Source of the DNA: Bemisia tabaci
Taxonomy: Eukaryota > Arthropoda > Insecta > Hemiptera > Aleyrodidae
Assembly: GCF_918797505.1 (NCBI RefSeq)
Contig: NC_092800.1
Coordinates: 31,734,263-31,798,262, forward strand
Length of the DNA: 64,000 nt
Direction of reading: 5' to 3'
Shown here: positions 47,151 through 58,400 of the stretch, piece by piece
Numbering within the stretch: position 1 is the stretch's first letter
Layout: the number at the start of each line of letters is the position of its first letter
Position numbers and translations under genes: made by a program
Notes under the pieces: model-generated
What the model saw: only the letters and a program-made list of their open reading frames with translations
What the model was told of the DNA's origin: nothing
Database searches by the model: none

Positions 47151-47324
47151 ATTAAGATTGATACGGAACTACCTACCTTAATATTTACAAAACACACTAT
47201 TTATATTTTCCTATAAAACATATTTTTTTTCATCAATTAAAATGAGATGGTCCATACAGAGTGTGCAAACATTTCAAAATCATGAGCTGAAAAACGCCGA
47301 CTCCGCGAGATTAAATATTAGAGC

Positions 47325-47560
47325 CTAACACAAAGCGGAGCGGCGACGCATTGGTGCCTACAAACCTAACAGGGATACTTCACGCATTGCGCGGCGACGC
47401 ACTGGCGCCTACAAACCTAACAGGGATACTTCACGCATCGCGCGGCGACGCACTGGCGCCTAACAACCTAACAGGGATACTTCACGCATTGCGCAATGCG
47501 TGAAGTATCCCTGTTAGGTTTGTAGGCGCCAATGCGCGTTTCGCGCTCTCTGCCCGCCCG
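47325..47560. repeat. Tandem 70-bp module array ending in a large palindrome
   Basis: Three direct units with CTAACAGGGATACTTCACGC followed by one inverted unit. The junction forms a 76-bp palindrome (47455-47530, 38-bp arms with two mismatches, centre ATTGC/GCAAT at 47492/47493). Confidence 0.85.
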
Positions 47561-47689
47561 CCGCGCCGCAGCGTGCCGAGGCGTCTGAAGCAACTATTTC
47601 ACACCAGAGGTATTGCACAGTATCATACGAAACTGAAGGCGCTCTAATATATTAGGAATGGCAGGCATCCATCAAAAGTACGGAGCACA

Positions 47690-48360
47690 GTGCAGTGTCC
47701 TTATGGCGCGTAGGGACAAAAATCATAGCTCGCAGACAAAAGCACATAGAGAGGTGAAATTTGGTATGAAAGGTCTTGAACATATAGACTATCGTTAGAT
47801 GAGGTCAAATTTTGTTAATGACACTTTGGGGCGGGAGGAGGGGGGCGGGAGTACTGATACTTGAAGGCGAGTGTTTGGGCGGTAGAGACCGAACTCATAG
47901 CTCAAAGACAGAAAGACATAGAAAAGTGAAATTTGATATGAGACCTCCTATACATATGTGCTATTGTCGGATGGGGTCAAAATTTCATAATGACACTTGT
48001 GGCGGGGTGAGGGGGGCGGAAGCAGTGATACTTGAAGACGTGCGTTTGGGCGGTAGGGACAAACATTTTAGTCCGAAGTTGGTAGCACATACAGAAGTGA
48101 AATTTGGGTGCGACCTCTTCTACCGATAGGCCATCGTTAGATGAGGTCAAATTTTTTAAATGACACTTCCGGCGGGGAGGGGTGGAGCGGTCGCAAAGTT
48201 ACTAAATAGTGAGCGTTCGGGCGGTAGGAACCGAACTCGTAGCTCAAAGACGGATGGACAGAGAGATGGAAAATTTGACATGAGACCTCCTATTCATACA
48301 GTCTATCGTTAGATGGGATTAAGTTCTTAAAGCAGCACCTGGAGGGGGGAGGGCTGTAAC
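47690..48360. repeat. Satellite of about 171-bp units, four copies
   Basis: GTGAAATTTG recurs at 47754, 47926 and 48097, with a degenerate match at about 48266 (spacing 172, 171, 169). Each unit also has CTATCGTTAGATGAGGTCAA, GGGCGGGAGG-type G-rich sequence and TTTGGGCGGTAG. Short frames inside are not genes. Confidence 0.85.
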
Positions 48361-48774
48361 AATTATAGTGAGATCGATTCTGGTCGGAAAAAGACGGTCA
48401 CGGCACATTCCCCATGATTTGATCTGAAATTACTGGTTAACAACAGGCCCTGTTACCTTTACCCAGATTAAACCTTTTTAACACGTATTATAATTTTTTT
48501 TTAAATTTTTGTGTGAGAAAAAAGTCGCAAGAACAAAAAATGCTCAAGCACTGTGATTATCCGAGGGAAAATCGGCTATTCCGAAAAATTGGAGGACGAC
48601 GCGGAAAGACGGATAGAATTTTCGGGGGGGGGGGGGGCATGTATTAGAGTATTGTATAGAATGAACATCATGTCTAATAACCACATGTGTATGTAACTTT
48701 TTTTTTCTTTGTCGGAAAGGAATCATGAAGTTCGCCTTAAACAGAGACCGTATCATGCAGTTCAACGAGTATAC

Positions 48775-49715
48775 CCGATTCCCGACTTGAGGTCACAAAA
48801 CCGACGATTTCGTCGGTGTGTGACAATTGGAATGTGTTCTGAATCTGGAAGGTATTTTGAACAACATATCAAAAAATTACGTTGATATATTTTGATATAT
48901 TATTTTAATCTATGTTTAAAGACATGATCATAAGCCAATATGCCGCTCAGTGCGCGCCTGAGCCCTGACTTGAGGTCACAAAAATGACGATTCCGTCGAT
49001 TTGTGGCAGTATGTGGCTTAAAACTTAACATATTCTGAATCTGGAGGGTGTTTTGAACAACATATCAAAAGATTGCGTTGATATATTTTGATATATTTTT
49101 TTAATCTATGTTTAAAGACACGGTAATTAGCCAATATGCCGCTCACTGCGCGCCTGAGCCCTGACTTGAGGTCACAAAAATGACGATTCCGTCGATTTGT
49201 GGCAGTTTGTGGCTTAAAACTAAACATATTCTGAATCTGGAAGGTATTCTGAACAACATATCAAAAAATTGCGTTGATATATTTTGATATATTTTTTTAA
49301 TCTCTGTTTAAAGATATCATCACATCTCATTTATCGATCACGTGGCTGATTTCTGACATGAAAGGGCGGACGCCATATTTGTCGTTAAATTTGAGGTCCA
49401 ATTGAGTAGAAATCAAATAGATTATGGATTTGAAACATCATTTTAACAACTTATCAAAAAACACGGCTGAACTCATGCATGCACACTGGCTCTCTTTGGT
49501 TTCACGTATGGCTGTTATAAAAACAAGCCAATATGCCGCTCAGTGCGCGCCTAAGCCCTGACTTGAGGTCACAAAAATGACGATTCCGTCGATTTGTGGC
49601 AGTTTGTGGCTAAAAACTAAACATATTCTGAATCTGGAAGGTATTCTGAACAACATATCAAAAAATTGCGTTGATATATTTTGATATATTTTTTTAATCT
49701 ACATTTGAAGATGCG
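48775..49715. repeat. Satellite of about 195-bp units, five copies, one diverged
   Basis: CTTGAGGTCACAAAA recurs at about 48786, 48969, 49164 and 49561. Each unit has GATATATTTTGATATATTTT and GCCAATATGCCGCTCA. The fourth unit (about 49320-49510) is strongly diverged or replaced. Confidence 0.85.
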
Positions 49716-50199
49716 TATATGGAATAAATCGAATTTTTGGCATCATCAACGGAAGACCGGACTGAGAGGCCCTTAATTTAAGAATTTAAAATAATCAACA
49801 TAGTTTTTGTATAGACAAACATACCTTGTACCTAAACATTCTACCTTGTTCCGTTCTGATTAGGATAATATCAGTTATCACCCGTCATAACACATGATGC
49901 CCGCTGCTGGATCTCTGCTAATTGTGCATCCGCGCAGGTTCCGTGATTTCCCCTCCCCCTCCCTCCCTTTTAATAACATTTTCATGTCAAGAAACTTCGA
50001 ATTTTTTCTTCCCATCCATCTATTTCTTCAATCCAACGGTCATTTTTATTATTCGACAAAGTCGAATTTTCGATTTTTGTCCATGGGACACTGCACTGTG
50101 GGAGCTTTCCTCGCAAAATAAATTAAGATACTACGGCGATAAAAGAGAGCGGTAGTTTAAAAACTAACTAAGTCTTAGTATCCGTATTTAGTAACGTTT

Positions 50200-50358
50200 A
50201 GCATAAACTTTATCGTCCGGCTGTTACTTAATCGCCATCGGCTATAAAAGGCTATAAGAAATTGTACAGCCGGCTACAGAAGCTATTGGAAATTTTACAG
50301 CCGGCCTTAGGTCAATGGTATTTTGGAACACAGATTTTACTGCCAATTTTTACCAGGG
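50200..50358 (+). repeat. Repeat family G, copy 3
   Basis: GCCATCGGCTATAAAAGGCT, TACAGCCGGCTACAGAAGC and CTGCCAATTTTTACCAGGG, in the inverted order of copy 2. Confidence 0.55.
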
Positions 50359-50443
50359 AAAGCAGTAATTTCACGGTTCCGATAACCGTACTTAATTTTT
50401 GCTTGGGGGTGCCCGGCACCCACTGGCACCCCCGTATGGCAAT

Positions 50444-50674
50444 CACTGGAAAAAGAAAACACATTGGATCTAGAGTCCAGACTCTTGAAAACATTGACAA
50501 GAAAAAGGACTCTTGATTAGATCAGATTTAAGCTGAAATCTAAAGGAAATCCGCTCAAATTAAGAGGCTGCGTTCTTGATTTAGGCTTAAATCTGATTTA
50601 ATCAAGAGTATTTTTTCTTGCCGATGTTTTTAAGAGTCTGGACTCTAGATCCATCAAAATGTTTTTTTCCAGTG
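50444..50674. mobile_element. Family B hairpin, copy 4
   Basis: CACTGGAAAAAGAAAACACA at the left, ATGTTTTTTTCCAGTG at the right. The right flank continues directly as family E sequence, so it probably landed in a family E copy. Confidence 0.82.
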
Positions 50675-50752
50675 CTGACATTTTTGCCTTTTTCCTTGAC
50701 GTGTCCAGGTTTTCCTGACATTTCCCGGTTTATCCTGCCTGTGGCAATCCTG
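50675..50752. mobile_element. Family E fragment
   Basis: CTGACATTTTTGCCTTTTTC through CCTGCCTGTGGCAATCC, the right part of family E. Confidence 0.5.
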
Positions 50753-50874
50753 GATCTGCCAGTCCACACCTGTGCGAAAAGTTCCGAAAAAAACGGAGAG
50801 TATTGCTAAGCTTCCTTTGCGGTTTGCCCTCATGTTTGATGTTATTCATCAGTCAACAATTTTCGAATAAATTC

Positions 50875-51110
50875 GTTTTTGAAAGCGACAACAAAGCCGG
50901 CGGCCGGATCTTCGAGAACATATTCCAGCTCACGAGCGGCGGGGGACGCGGAGTGCATCTCGAGGAACTGCAGCTAATATTGGCAAAGGCATGGAAAACA
51001 ATAAATTAGATTTATAATTGCGTCAAAAATAAACCGCGGAGGGGCTGTCCGACTCGCGTATCGCGTTTCCCGATGAACCCATCATTTTCGGGCGCCATGA
51101 AAACGTCACC
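50875..51110. other. GC-rich single-copy island
   Basis: Contains AAAGCCGGCGGCCGGATCTT and ATTTATAATTGCGTCAAAAA then TAAACCGCGG. The TAATTGCG word (51015-51022) is shared with the islands at 44195 and 45110. Confidence 0.3.
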
Positions 51111-51121
51111 GCGACTCGACT

Positions 51122-51262
51122 GCGGTGATCGATTATCGATATTTCCCCATTTGAAGCTATGGTAAAGAATCGATTATTAAACGAACACCCTACCTATCGA
51201 TCCTTTTGCATATGTTTAAATGGTAGACCAATCGATATATCGTAAAGCACGCCGCGCTGTCC
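51122..51262. mobile_element. Family L element, copy 3
   Basis: CATTTGAAGCTATGGTAAAG and AATCGATTATTAAACGAACA match the copy at 25512-25675. The tips are eroded. Confidence 0.7.
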
Positions 51263-51544
51263 GTCCTCTCGCTCGCCGAGCGGATGTCAAAAGCTCGACG
51301 ATGCACCGAAAACCCCGCTCCAAGCTCGGGAAATAATCACGTTTAGTCGGGATTGATAACTGTGGATTTATCAAATTATCGCTCTGACGGAAGATTTGAT
51401 TTGCCCTATTCTTCCGAATCAAACTGGCGTCGAAAGGGAGTTATTTAGGCCACCCGCGCTGAGGGTCAGTGGCGCTAATACTAGAATTGGGTTTTCACTT
51501 TTGTCTGACAGACTTAGATTTTACGTTTGTGGAATTCCGAGCAT

Positions 51545-51815
51545 TCTACAGACGAGGGCACTTTAAAAATCGGAAAAAGGGGAGGAAAAAGAAAAAGAAT
51601 ACGAGAAAAATGGAGAAACGTAGGGGTAGGAGGAAGTAGAAAGAGAAGAAAAAGAAAGAGAAAACCAAGATGACGAGGAATTGGGAGGAAACAGGAGAAA
51701 AAAGAGACGAATGTCTTTTCATGGCTTCATCTTCCTTTTCTTGATCATTTCAGTATTCTTCTTCTCCTTCATTGCCTTTTCCACTTACATTAGGGTTCTT
51801 TCTCCACTACCCCTA
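51545..51815. repeat. Purine-to-pyrimidine switch foldback, copy 2
   Basis: AGGAAAAAGAAAAAGAATAC words up to about 51710, then CTTCCTTTTCTTGATC and TTCTTCTTCTCCTTC words. The arms can pair imperfectly (e.g. AGGGGTAG near 51625 with CTACCCCT near 51806). Confidence 0.5.
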
Positions 51816-52739
51816 ATTCCTGGTTCTTCATTAATTTTACGACCCTATAAAATTTAGTTTTCGACGTTTATCCTGGTCGCTGAGACCTCTGCTCTCGTAT
51901 TACCGTGTTTTAGTGTATTCTCCGAAGGCAACGCACTTTTTGTTCTATTGGATTAGGTACCTAGATACAAAGATTTCTTAGTCATTTCATTACCTAATTC
52001 CCGGACTTTTCCTGGCTCCAAAATTTCCGGAAGATTTTTCCTGACCTTCGGAAAAACTTCTACTTCTACGCTGACTTTCGTTCAACGCTGCTCGCTAAAG
52101 TCAAGATGGATTTTTTCGCTGGTTCGCTCGTACATGTATGATTATTAGACAGTCCCGGAAAATTTTGATAACTTCTATTGGCCTCACAATTACGCACGGA
52201 CTTCACCCGGTGGCCGTAAATTCCCTGACTTTCCAAATTTTCCGAAAACCCTGAGGATGGCCACCAGAGCATCACCGTGATTCTCCCATCTCTCACGTCA
52301 AAAGAAGTAAAGTATGAGACCGTCTTGTACTATTATCCGCGCGCAATTCATCTTGGTACCTCGGCTCAACTAGAGTACCTATATAGCGAGAGTACAGACA
52401 AATGTGAAACTCCGAAAATCCGTCAGGCCTTCACCGATGCCTCCGCAAATAAAGTTAGGGCCCAGAAAAGCAGCCAACCTATGAATTTCAATCATCCAGA
52501 GCGATTTATTAGAAAAATTGTTACGAACCATCGTTTATAAAGCACGTATTTGACTTAGTTTTTGCATAAATTCACTCATTTATGTGGGACAACGCTCATT
52601 TAGGTACTTTCTTAGCCATCTTCGTTAGAACTGGAATCTACAGACTGGCAGTGAAATTTTGTGCGTGAAGAGTTGGTTAGAAGGGTGGCTGCACTTTGGG
52701 CCCTAGGCCTTCCATGAAGTGATCTGTCCATACTCTCGC

Positions 52740-53195
52740 TATACAGGTGCTCAAGGCTCAACCACGGTCGCTCACCGCCGAAAAAGACGGCGTCCAGCAG
52801 CGCAGCCGGCGACAGGTTCCATTTGCCGCGAGAAAAAAATAGGACCGCCGAATCGAATCGAAATCGAGTGGGGAATCCACGACGACCACGAGGCGAGGAT
52901 TAATAAATTCGGCCACGGTGGAGGAGCCGGCGCGAGGATCGAGATGCGCGAATAGTAATTGAGCCGGGGGGTCCGGGGACGGGGGGCGGGGGGCTCGGGG
53001 AGACGACCTTGAGGGGGGCACTGCCTCGGCGCGCCGGCTACGAACGCGCCACGGCCGCCCCGACACTCGCCAGCGACCCTGATCGTGATCCTGATCTTCG
53101 CAGGCCGTGGATGCGACTGCCGCGGGTTCGTCGGGGGATCAGCGGGTCACTGCGGTCAGGGTTCGTCTTCGCGCAAAAGCACAAAACTGGGATAC
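52740..53195. other. GC/CpG-rich island with homeodomain-like words
   Basis: About 450 bases of very CpG-rich DNA with GAGGATTAATAAATTCGGC and ATAGTAATTGAGCC between G runs. Frames open on both strands have no recognisable domain. Confidence 0.3.
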
Positions 53196-53207
53196 AGTGA
53201 GTCAATA

Positions 53208-53483
53208 GGGTGTCTAGTATTTCTTAATTTTAAAGAATCCTGATTTTTCCTGATATTTCATAAAAAAATTCCTGATTTTTTCATTTTGAAAATTCCCGAT
53301 ATTTTCCTGATTTTTCGACGACTCCTGGCACGGTAGGCAAAATGCAGTAATACTTCTCCGCTGAGGAAATTCGCGTTAGAAAAATTCCTGATAAAACGTC
53401 AGATTTTTCCGATTTTCCTGATATTTTCCTGATCGGCCAAGATTCCTGATATTTTCCGGTTTTACCTGATGCTAGACACCCTG
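53208..53483. mobile_element. Family F element, copy 3, with GTCAATA flanks
   Basis: GGGTGTCTAGTATTTCTTAA at the left and GATGCTAGACACCCTG at the right, flanked by GTCAATA (53201-53207 and 53484-53490). The inside consists of CCTGATTTTTCCTGATATTT words. Confidence 0.8.
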
Positions 53484-53559
53484 GTCAATATGTCTTTTAC
53501 AAGAACATAAAGTAATTGGGATATTTTAAAAAAACCGCGGAGGGTTCAATTGTGTTCGT

Positions 53560-53825
53560 GTCGCAGGCAGGTAGTTGTCGCCGACAAATTGCTATCTATT
53601 TGTGTTGAATTAAAAAAATGTGAAAATTAGGAAGTAAAAAAACATGATAGGAAGTACTGGTGATAATGCTTTCCTTCTTGAAAGCACGGTACCAGCTGGC
53701 ACACTCGCGAATGAGTCGGCCGGCAAATTGCATTCTGTGCATTGTGCTAAATAAAGAAATGTAAAAATTCAGAAGTAAAAAAAGAAAGATGTAAAGTACT
53801 AAAGACAATGACCGAATGAATTTTA
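53560..53825. repeat. Tandem duplication, about 139-bp period
   Basis: CAAATTGC-T-TGTG, AAATGTGAAAATTAGGAAGT and AAAGTAC-like words occur twice in the same order (first near 53590-53660, second near 53725-53800). Diverged. Confidence 0.5.
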
Positions 53826-53896
53826 GCAGACTTTTTTATTCAGACTTCATTTTATAGCACCGGTTGGTTACCAACTCTTGCGTGTATTGAAATCAG

Positions 53897-54105
53897 TGGC
53901 TTAAGTTGGGTTTGGTTGGGTCACGCAACTAAACGAACTTCCCGGCAAAGCGGAGAGTATCGTCCGGACTTGAAGGCGTTCTAATCCGAGGTCTCATTCT
54001 CAAGGGTTCTCCGCCATTCATATAGTTACTAATCGACGTAATTTATCGCACTTTGACGGGTTAACACGCATAACGCTTACAAATTGCCGGTGACACACGC
54101 ATGGA
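53897..54105. repeat. Repeat family O, copy 1
   Basis: GGCAAAGCGGAGAGTATCGT then GACTTGAAGGCGTTCTAATC; about 200 bases match 62715-62915. Confidence 0.6.
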
Positions 54106-54960
54106 CTAACTACCAAGTAATTGGTTTCATCAATCAGTGGACCCGATCAGTTTTTATTTTTTTTTTTTTTTAAAAAAAACCCCGGTCTCTCTTTGCGAAC
54201 AAAATGCTTTGAAGTTTCTTCAGAGGACGTCATTTGGTACGAGAAAACCCAACCCGCGAAAAAAGTTTTGAGCAAACTTTGGAAATCTACTCCCAAAATT
54301 TCTTGAGCGCTGGCACGACATTCAGACAGGTTTTTGGAGGAAAATGGCACGTCAAGGCGCAGTCAATGAGAGCGCTATTTTTCTCTCCATGCCGGATTCC
54401 TTTCCTTCTAATATTCGGCGCAGAGATTCCCGCCAAAAGAACAACGCCAGCCCAACTCCCACGCAAGACAGGTTCATCGCTGGCGTTGAATGATTTCTAT
54501 ACTGCAGCACAGCGGGGGAATGCTATCCAAGCACAGCACATTCCTGCGCGAACTCCGATAATGCCTCTCTTTCATACGATTGGGGTCCCACGTCAAGATT
54601 CGGCTGGTTAGCGCCGTCCGTTAAACTTGACCCTCAATGTTCTGGATGCGTCCTTGGAGCATTGAAGGTTTGACCCATACAAAGGCGAATCATCACTCAG
54701 GTAGCTAATAAAATACTTTGCTCCACGATCAGCGAGAAAGACAAATTGCTTTATGGTTAGAGTGACGTCACTTTTTCGTTTTAAAATCGTGCGTATTTCG
54801 ACGCAATTCGGCAGTAAAAAATAACGTGTAAAGACGGGTAGGATTCCGAGAATATTTCTACCTCCGGACTGTGGAGACGGATACGAATGCACTTAACTTA
54901 CACATAGTTAGAATACTGGAAGAAGGACGAGCTGTCGAAAATTTCCAAATAAAACCACAG

Positions 54961-54992
54961 TGAACTCACCTGAAACAGAAAAGAAAAGGGTA
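54961..54992 (-). promoter_or_regulatory. Candidate recursive (ratchet) splice site on the minus strand
   Basis: Read on the minus strand, a CTAAT branch-point-like motif and a pyrimidine run lead to TTTTCTGTTTCAGGTGAGTT, with the acceptor AG directly abutting a consensus GTGAGT donor (junction between 54970 and 54969). This is the arrangement of insect ratchet points used to remove long introns in steps. It lies 28.9 kb upstream of the first visible raver exon, whose missing 5' exon must lie further up. An unrecognised exon starting here cannot be excluded. Confidence 0.5.
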
Positions 54993-55124
54993 AAAATTAG
55001 TTGGGCTCATTGAAAACATCTTGCAGACAAGCAGTTTTTATGATAAATTAAATACTTTGACTTATCATGGTTAGTTCAATTTATTACTTTCCAAAAATCA
55101 TACGACAAGGTCATAATGGGTCAG

Positions 55125-55534
55125 TTGCGCTGGTCGAAGAATTGTATTTTAATGCTTGATTCTTGTGGATTAGCTAAAAATAATAAGAGCTGTCCACACA
55201 GCAACTCCGTACGTTCGATATTAACCGAGATATCGCCCTTTGAAAAATCACGTTTTTGAAGTCATCTGCTGCGGTATTGACATCCTTGGTTTCTTCCACC
55301 TTGCTTTCATCCGAGTTTCACGTGGTGCAAATGTGCGTCACACTGACTGATGAATGCTGAGTGGAATAAACCAAGGGTGTCACTACCGCGGTGGATGACG
55401 TCAAAACCCCGACTTTTCAAAGGGCGATATATCGGTTAATATTGAACGTAGAAAGTTTCTGTTTCGACTGATCTGGTAATTTTTAGCTAATCTACAAGAA
55501 TCAAGCATCAAAACACGATTCTGTGACCAGCGAC
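55125..55534. mobile_element. Large foldback element (family M), arms about 165 bp
   Basis: Left arm GCGCTGGTCGAAGAATTGTA, then TTCTTGTGGATTAGCTAAAA and GATATCGCCCTTTGAAAAAT; the right arm is the inverse (ends TCAAAACACGATTCTGTGAC then CAGC). About 70 bases of loop around 55330. Confidence 0.75.
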
Positions 55535-56205
55535 ACTGACACATTCAGTGCATTTTTTATTGTGATTTTTCAGCAGAGGAGTCAGTCCATACATCCCGGA
55601 TCCCTACACGAACTCGACGCATGCGCCGAATGGTAATATGCACTCTGCACTTGCGGGTGTACGGTGCATAGTGCACTCCAACCACCGTGTAACTTCCTGA
55701 GCGTGCAGAACTGCAGGAGGGAGAAGTCCCGGTCGGCAAGTGCGCGAACTTGAACGTTGGAATCGGCCAAAGCATCTTGAAATACTGTTTCCCACGATTG
55801 CCAAGTCGGAACTCGCAAAAAAACCCTGCGAAGAAATCAATGTGGCGGAAAGGCTCTTTGAGATGCGGTTCCCACCCTTATCGTTGAATCAAAAGCTGAG
55901 AACAAGGCTGACAGCGAAAACGGTGCAAAGATTCCCTGGTGTCCAGGATGTTTTATGAGATCGTTCTCCAACGTTCTCCAGACAGGGAGTAAGGGTTTTC
56001 GCGTTACTTGACGACTGCATTACTCGTTTCTCTTAGAGAATCTAATTGTAACATCCCTAATAGCTAGCAAACGCTGGTAGCCGCCGCGGACGCTTTTAAT
56101 TGTGACGCGCTAGAAAACTGTTCGTTCCATAAATCGAGCGACATGAGCCCAAAATTCTTCGACAGTAGTGCAGTATTCGGAAAAATTTCTTGGGTTTTCC
56201 TGGAC

Positions 56206-56208
<3 letters not shown>

Positions 56209-56253
<45 letters not shown>
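56209..56253. repeat. Poly-A tract of 45 A
   Basis: Uninterrupted. It lies 35 bases before a family A copy. No retroposon body recognised upstream. Confidence 0.9.
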
Positions 56254-56255
<2 letters not shown>

Positions 56256-56286
56256 GCGGACTTCGAAAATTTAGATTTTTGACGAT

Positions 56287-56541
56287 CTCTGCTGTGCTAT
56301 TAAGAACGGCGTATGAACCTACAGATGTTGCCATTTTTCCTTCAGTAAAAAACGAATTATCTAAAAAAATTGTGAATACTCTTCAGAATTTTTCAGGCAT
56401 TTATGTTCCCAATTGTACCTAAATATCTGAAAATGTCGAGGAAAAAGTTACTTAACTTTCCTTAGAAATAGGTACATGTTTTACAGAGGGAAATCAGGCA
56501 ACTTTTTAAGGTTCATGCGGCGTTCTTCCTTTGCACGGCAC
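56287..56541. mobile_element. Family A element
   Basis: TGCTGTGCTATTAAGAACGG to GGCGTTCTTCCTTTGCACGG plus CAC. Complete, diverged. Confidence 0.72.
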
Positions 56542-56550
56542 ACCTGACTT

Positions 56551-56807
56551 CAGGGTGTCCACTAAAACAGGCTGGCTCAAAATCAGTACTTTTTCGATAC
56601 ATTCCCAAAAAATTCAGTACTTTTTCAGCACCTCCATTTGACGAAATTCGAAAAATTTCAAAAATTACAATTTCTTGCTCAAATTGAAACAAAAATGACC
56701 AAAAAATGAAGAAAATTCCGGACTTTTTGCGGAATTTTCGCACCTTTTCAGTACTTCCAGACCCTCCTTTGAAATTCAGTTTTATTTCCGGACTTATAGA
56801 CACTCTG
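56551..56807. mobile_element. Family F-like element, copy 4
   Basis: CAGGGTGTCCACTAAAACAG to CGGACTTATAGACACTCTG. Rich in TCAGTACTTTTTC words. No target duplication seen. Confidence 0.65.
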
Positions 56808-57009
56808 ACAATCTCGATTACCTCGATATTGCTAGTTGCCCTGGGACTCCGGAAAAACTCCAAGGTGCCCTGTCCGCGCGAATCGTGAGCTGACAACGCG
56901 GGCCGCGCTAACGGGATTCGACCGTGGTCCGTGCTATGGCCGCGCTCAGCGCCGCGATGATGCTTGGGAATCAGCGCCAGTTGAACGCTCCGGCAGTCCC
57001 ACAACAAAA

Positions 57010-57265
57010 CCATCGTCTCGCGGAAAAACGCCTTATCAACTTCCGAACGTTGCCAAATCGTCTCCAATCCAATATTCATTTCAACGAAAAGTCGTGATGA
57101 TAAATCCTCGAAATTTTCAGAAACGATACATCAAAGTGCAACTGAATTTCTCTGAAAAATTCTTGAAAGAAAAGTTAGGAGGTATCCATGGTATTTTGAT
57201 TAATAGAAGAGGCGATTCCGCAACTTCCGAGTATTCTTACGGCGTTTTTCCGTAGCGCGGCAGAA
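57010..57265. mobile_element. Family A element, diverged left end
   Basis: GGAAAAACGCCTTATCAACT to GGCGTTTTTCCGTAGCGCGG plus CAG. The long minus-strand frame across 56513-57079 lies in this and the preceding repeats and is not a gene. Confidence 0.68.
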
Positions 57266-58400
57266 CAGGAGCGTCTTCGCCATTTACCACTCGATTACGG
57301 CATAGAGCAACAGTGTTGCCATATCGTATTGTAAAAAATCACGATTTCGGAGAGGAGGTACTTTTAGGGAGAGTATGGACACTGATCCTATCTACCCCTA
57401 CCATAAAAAAAAAAGAAAAAAGGTTTTTTGGCCAACCTGTGACGATTGAATCTCGAAATGGGCAAGCGATCAAAAATTTAAACCAAGTTCCAACTCCGGC
57501 CTTTGATATGCTATTCCCTGGTCATTGGTCATTCATTGGTCATTTTTCCTCCTTAAGGTGACCATCCCCCCCCCCCCCATTTTCTTCAGCCCCACAATAA
57601 TTACTCTCTAAGGCTAAGACGGTTTGCATAGATTTAGAGAAATTACAGCACGGTATGGAAACCTTGCTGAGTACCGTCGATGCTTTTAAAGCGATTAAAA
57701 AAATTCCGTCAAAACACGGTGTAGGCAACTCAATCGCCGATTTGCTAAAAACGCGCGCGTCGCATTTTAAATTTTCACTTCAAAACTTGACTGTCTCGTG
57801 AAAAATCCAACCGCAGATTCGCTAGAGATTGATCAAACGAAAAAATGAGATCTCTCAACTCTGTGTGTGTGGGGGGGGGGGGGGGGGGACCACTTTGAGG
57901 CTATGCAAAAACAAATGCAAGTGTTAAGATAGGACTCGATCGAACAAATTTAAAAAGCGTGCCTTGCGATCAGCGTTGGAAGATGGGAGATGGGTGAATA
58001 ACCCGGGGCACTGATTCGTATTTAGGTGGTCGAATATCACGATTAGTCAGCATAAAACTATACACTTAATTGGACCACATTTTGCAATTAGCGAGAACAA
58101 ATTTCGGTCGCATTTTAAAAACAACAAATGTGCCATTGAATCTGATGCGCAAAAATTTTAAAATCGTACTTTATGATTCGACAACACGGTCACACGGGAG
58201 ATACGTCCCCGGGGAGAATATTGTTTGGGCGGAAGTAATCGTAGGTGTAAAAGTTGCCGGCTACTTTGATGTGTGTTGCCTCCTGCGGCTGTGGGACAGG
58301 CTCGAAGACCCGCGTCGCTAATTTGTCGATTATCGCCTCACTCCCCGGTCCCCCGCCAAAATTCACCCTCGTTGCCAGCTCAAACGTAGATTGGACTGTT

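Noticed and set aside
47325..47560. CRISPR-like array
   Set aside because: Units are contiguous without unique spacers, in a eukaryotic intron-bearing context; it is a satellite.
47690..48360. 171-bp units as centromeric alpha satellite
   Set aside because: Only the length matches; the sequence is unrelated, and alpha satellite is a primate repeat.
56209..56253. Poly-A as the tail of a processed pseudogene or SINE
   Set aside because: No gene-like body, tRNA-like head or target duplication was seen next to it.
56513..57079. 188-codon minus-strand frame
   Set aside because: Lies across a family F element and parts of two family A elements; the peptide is translated repeat.
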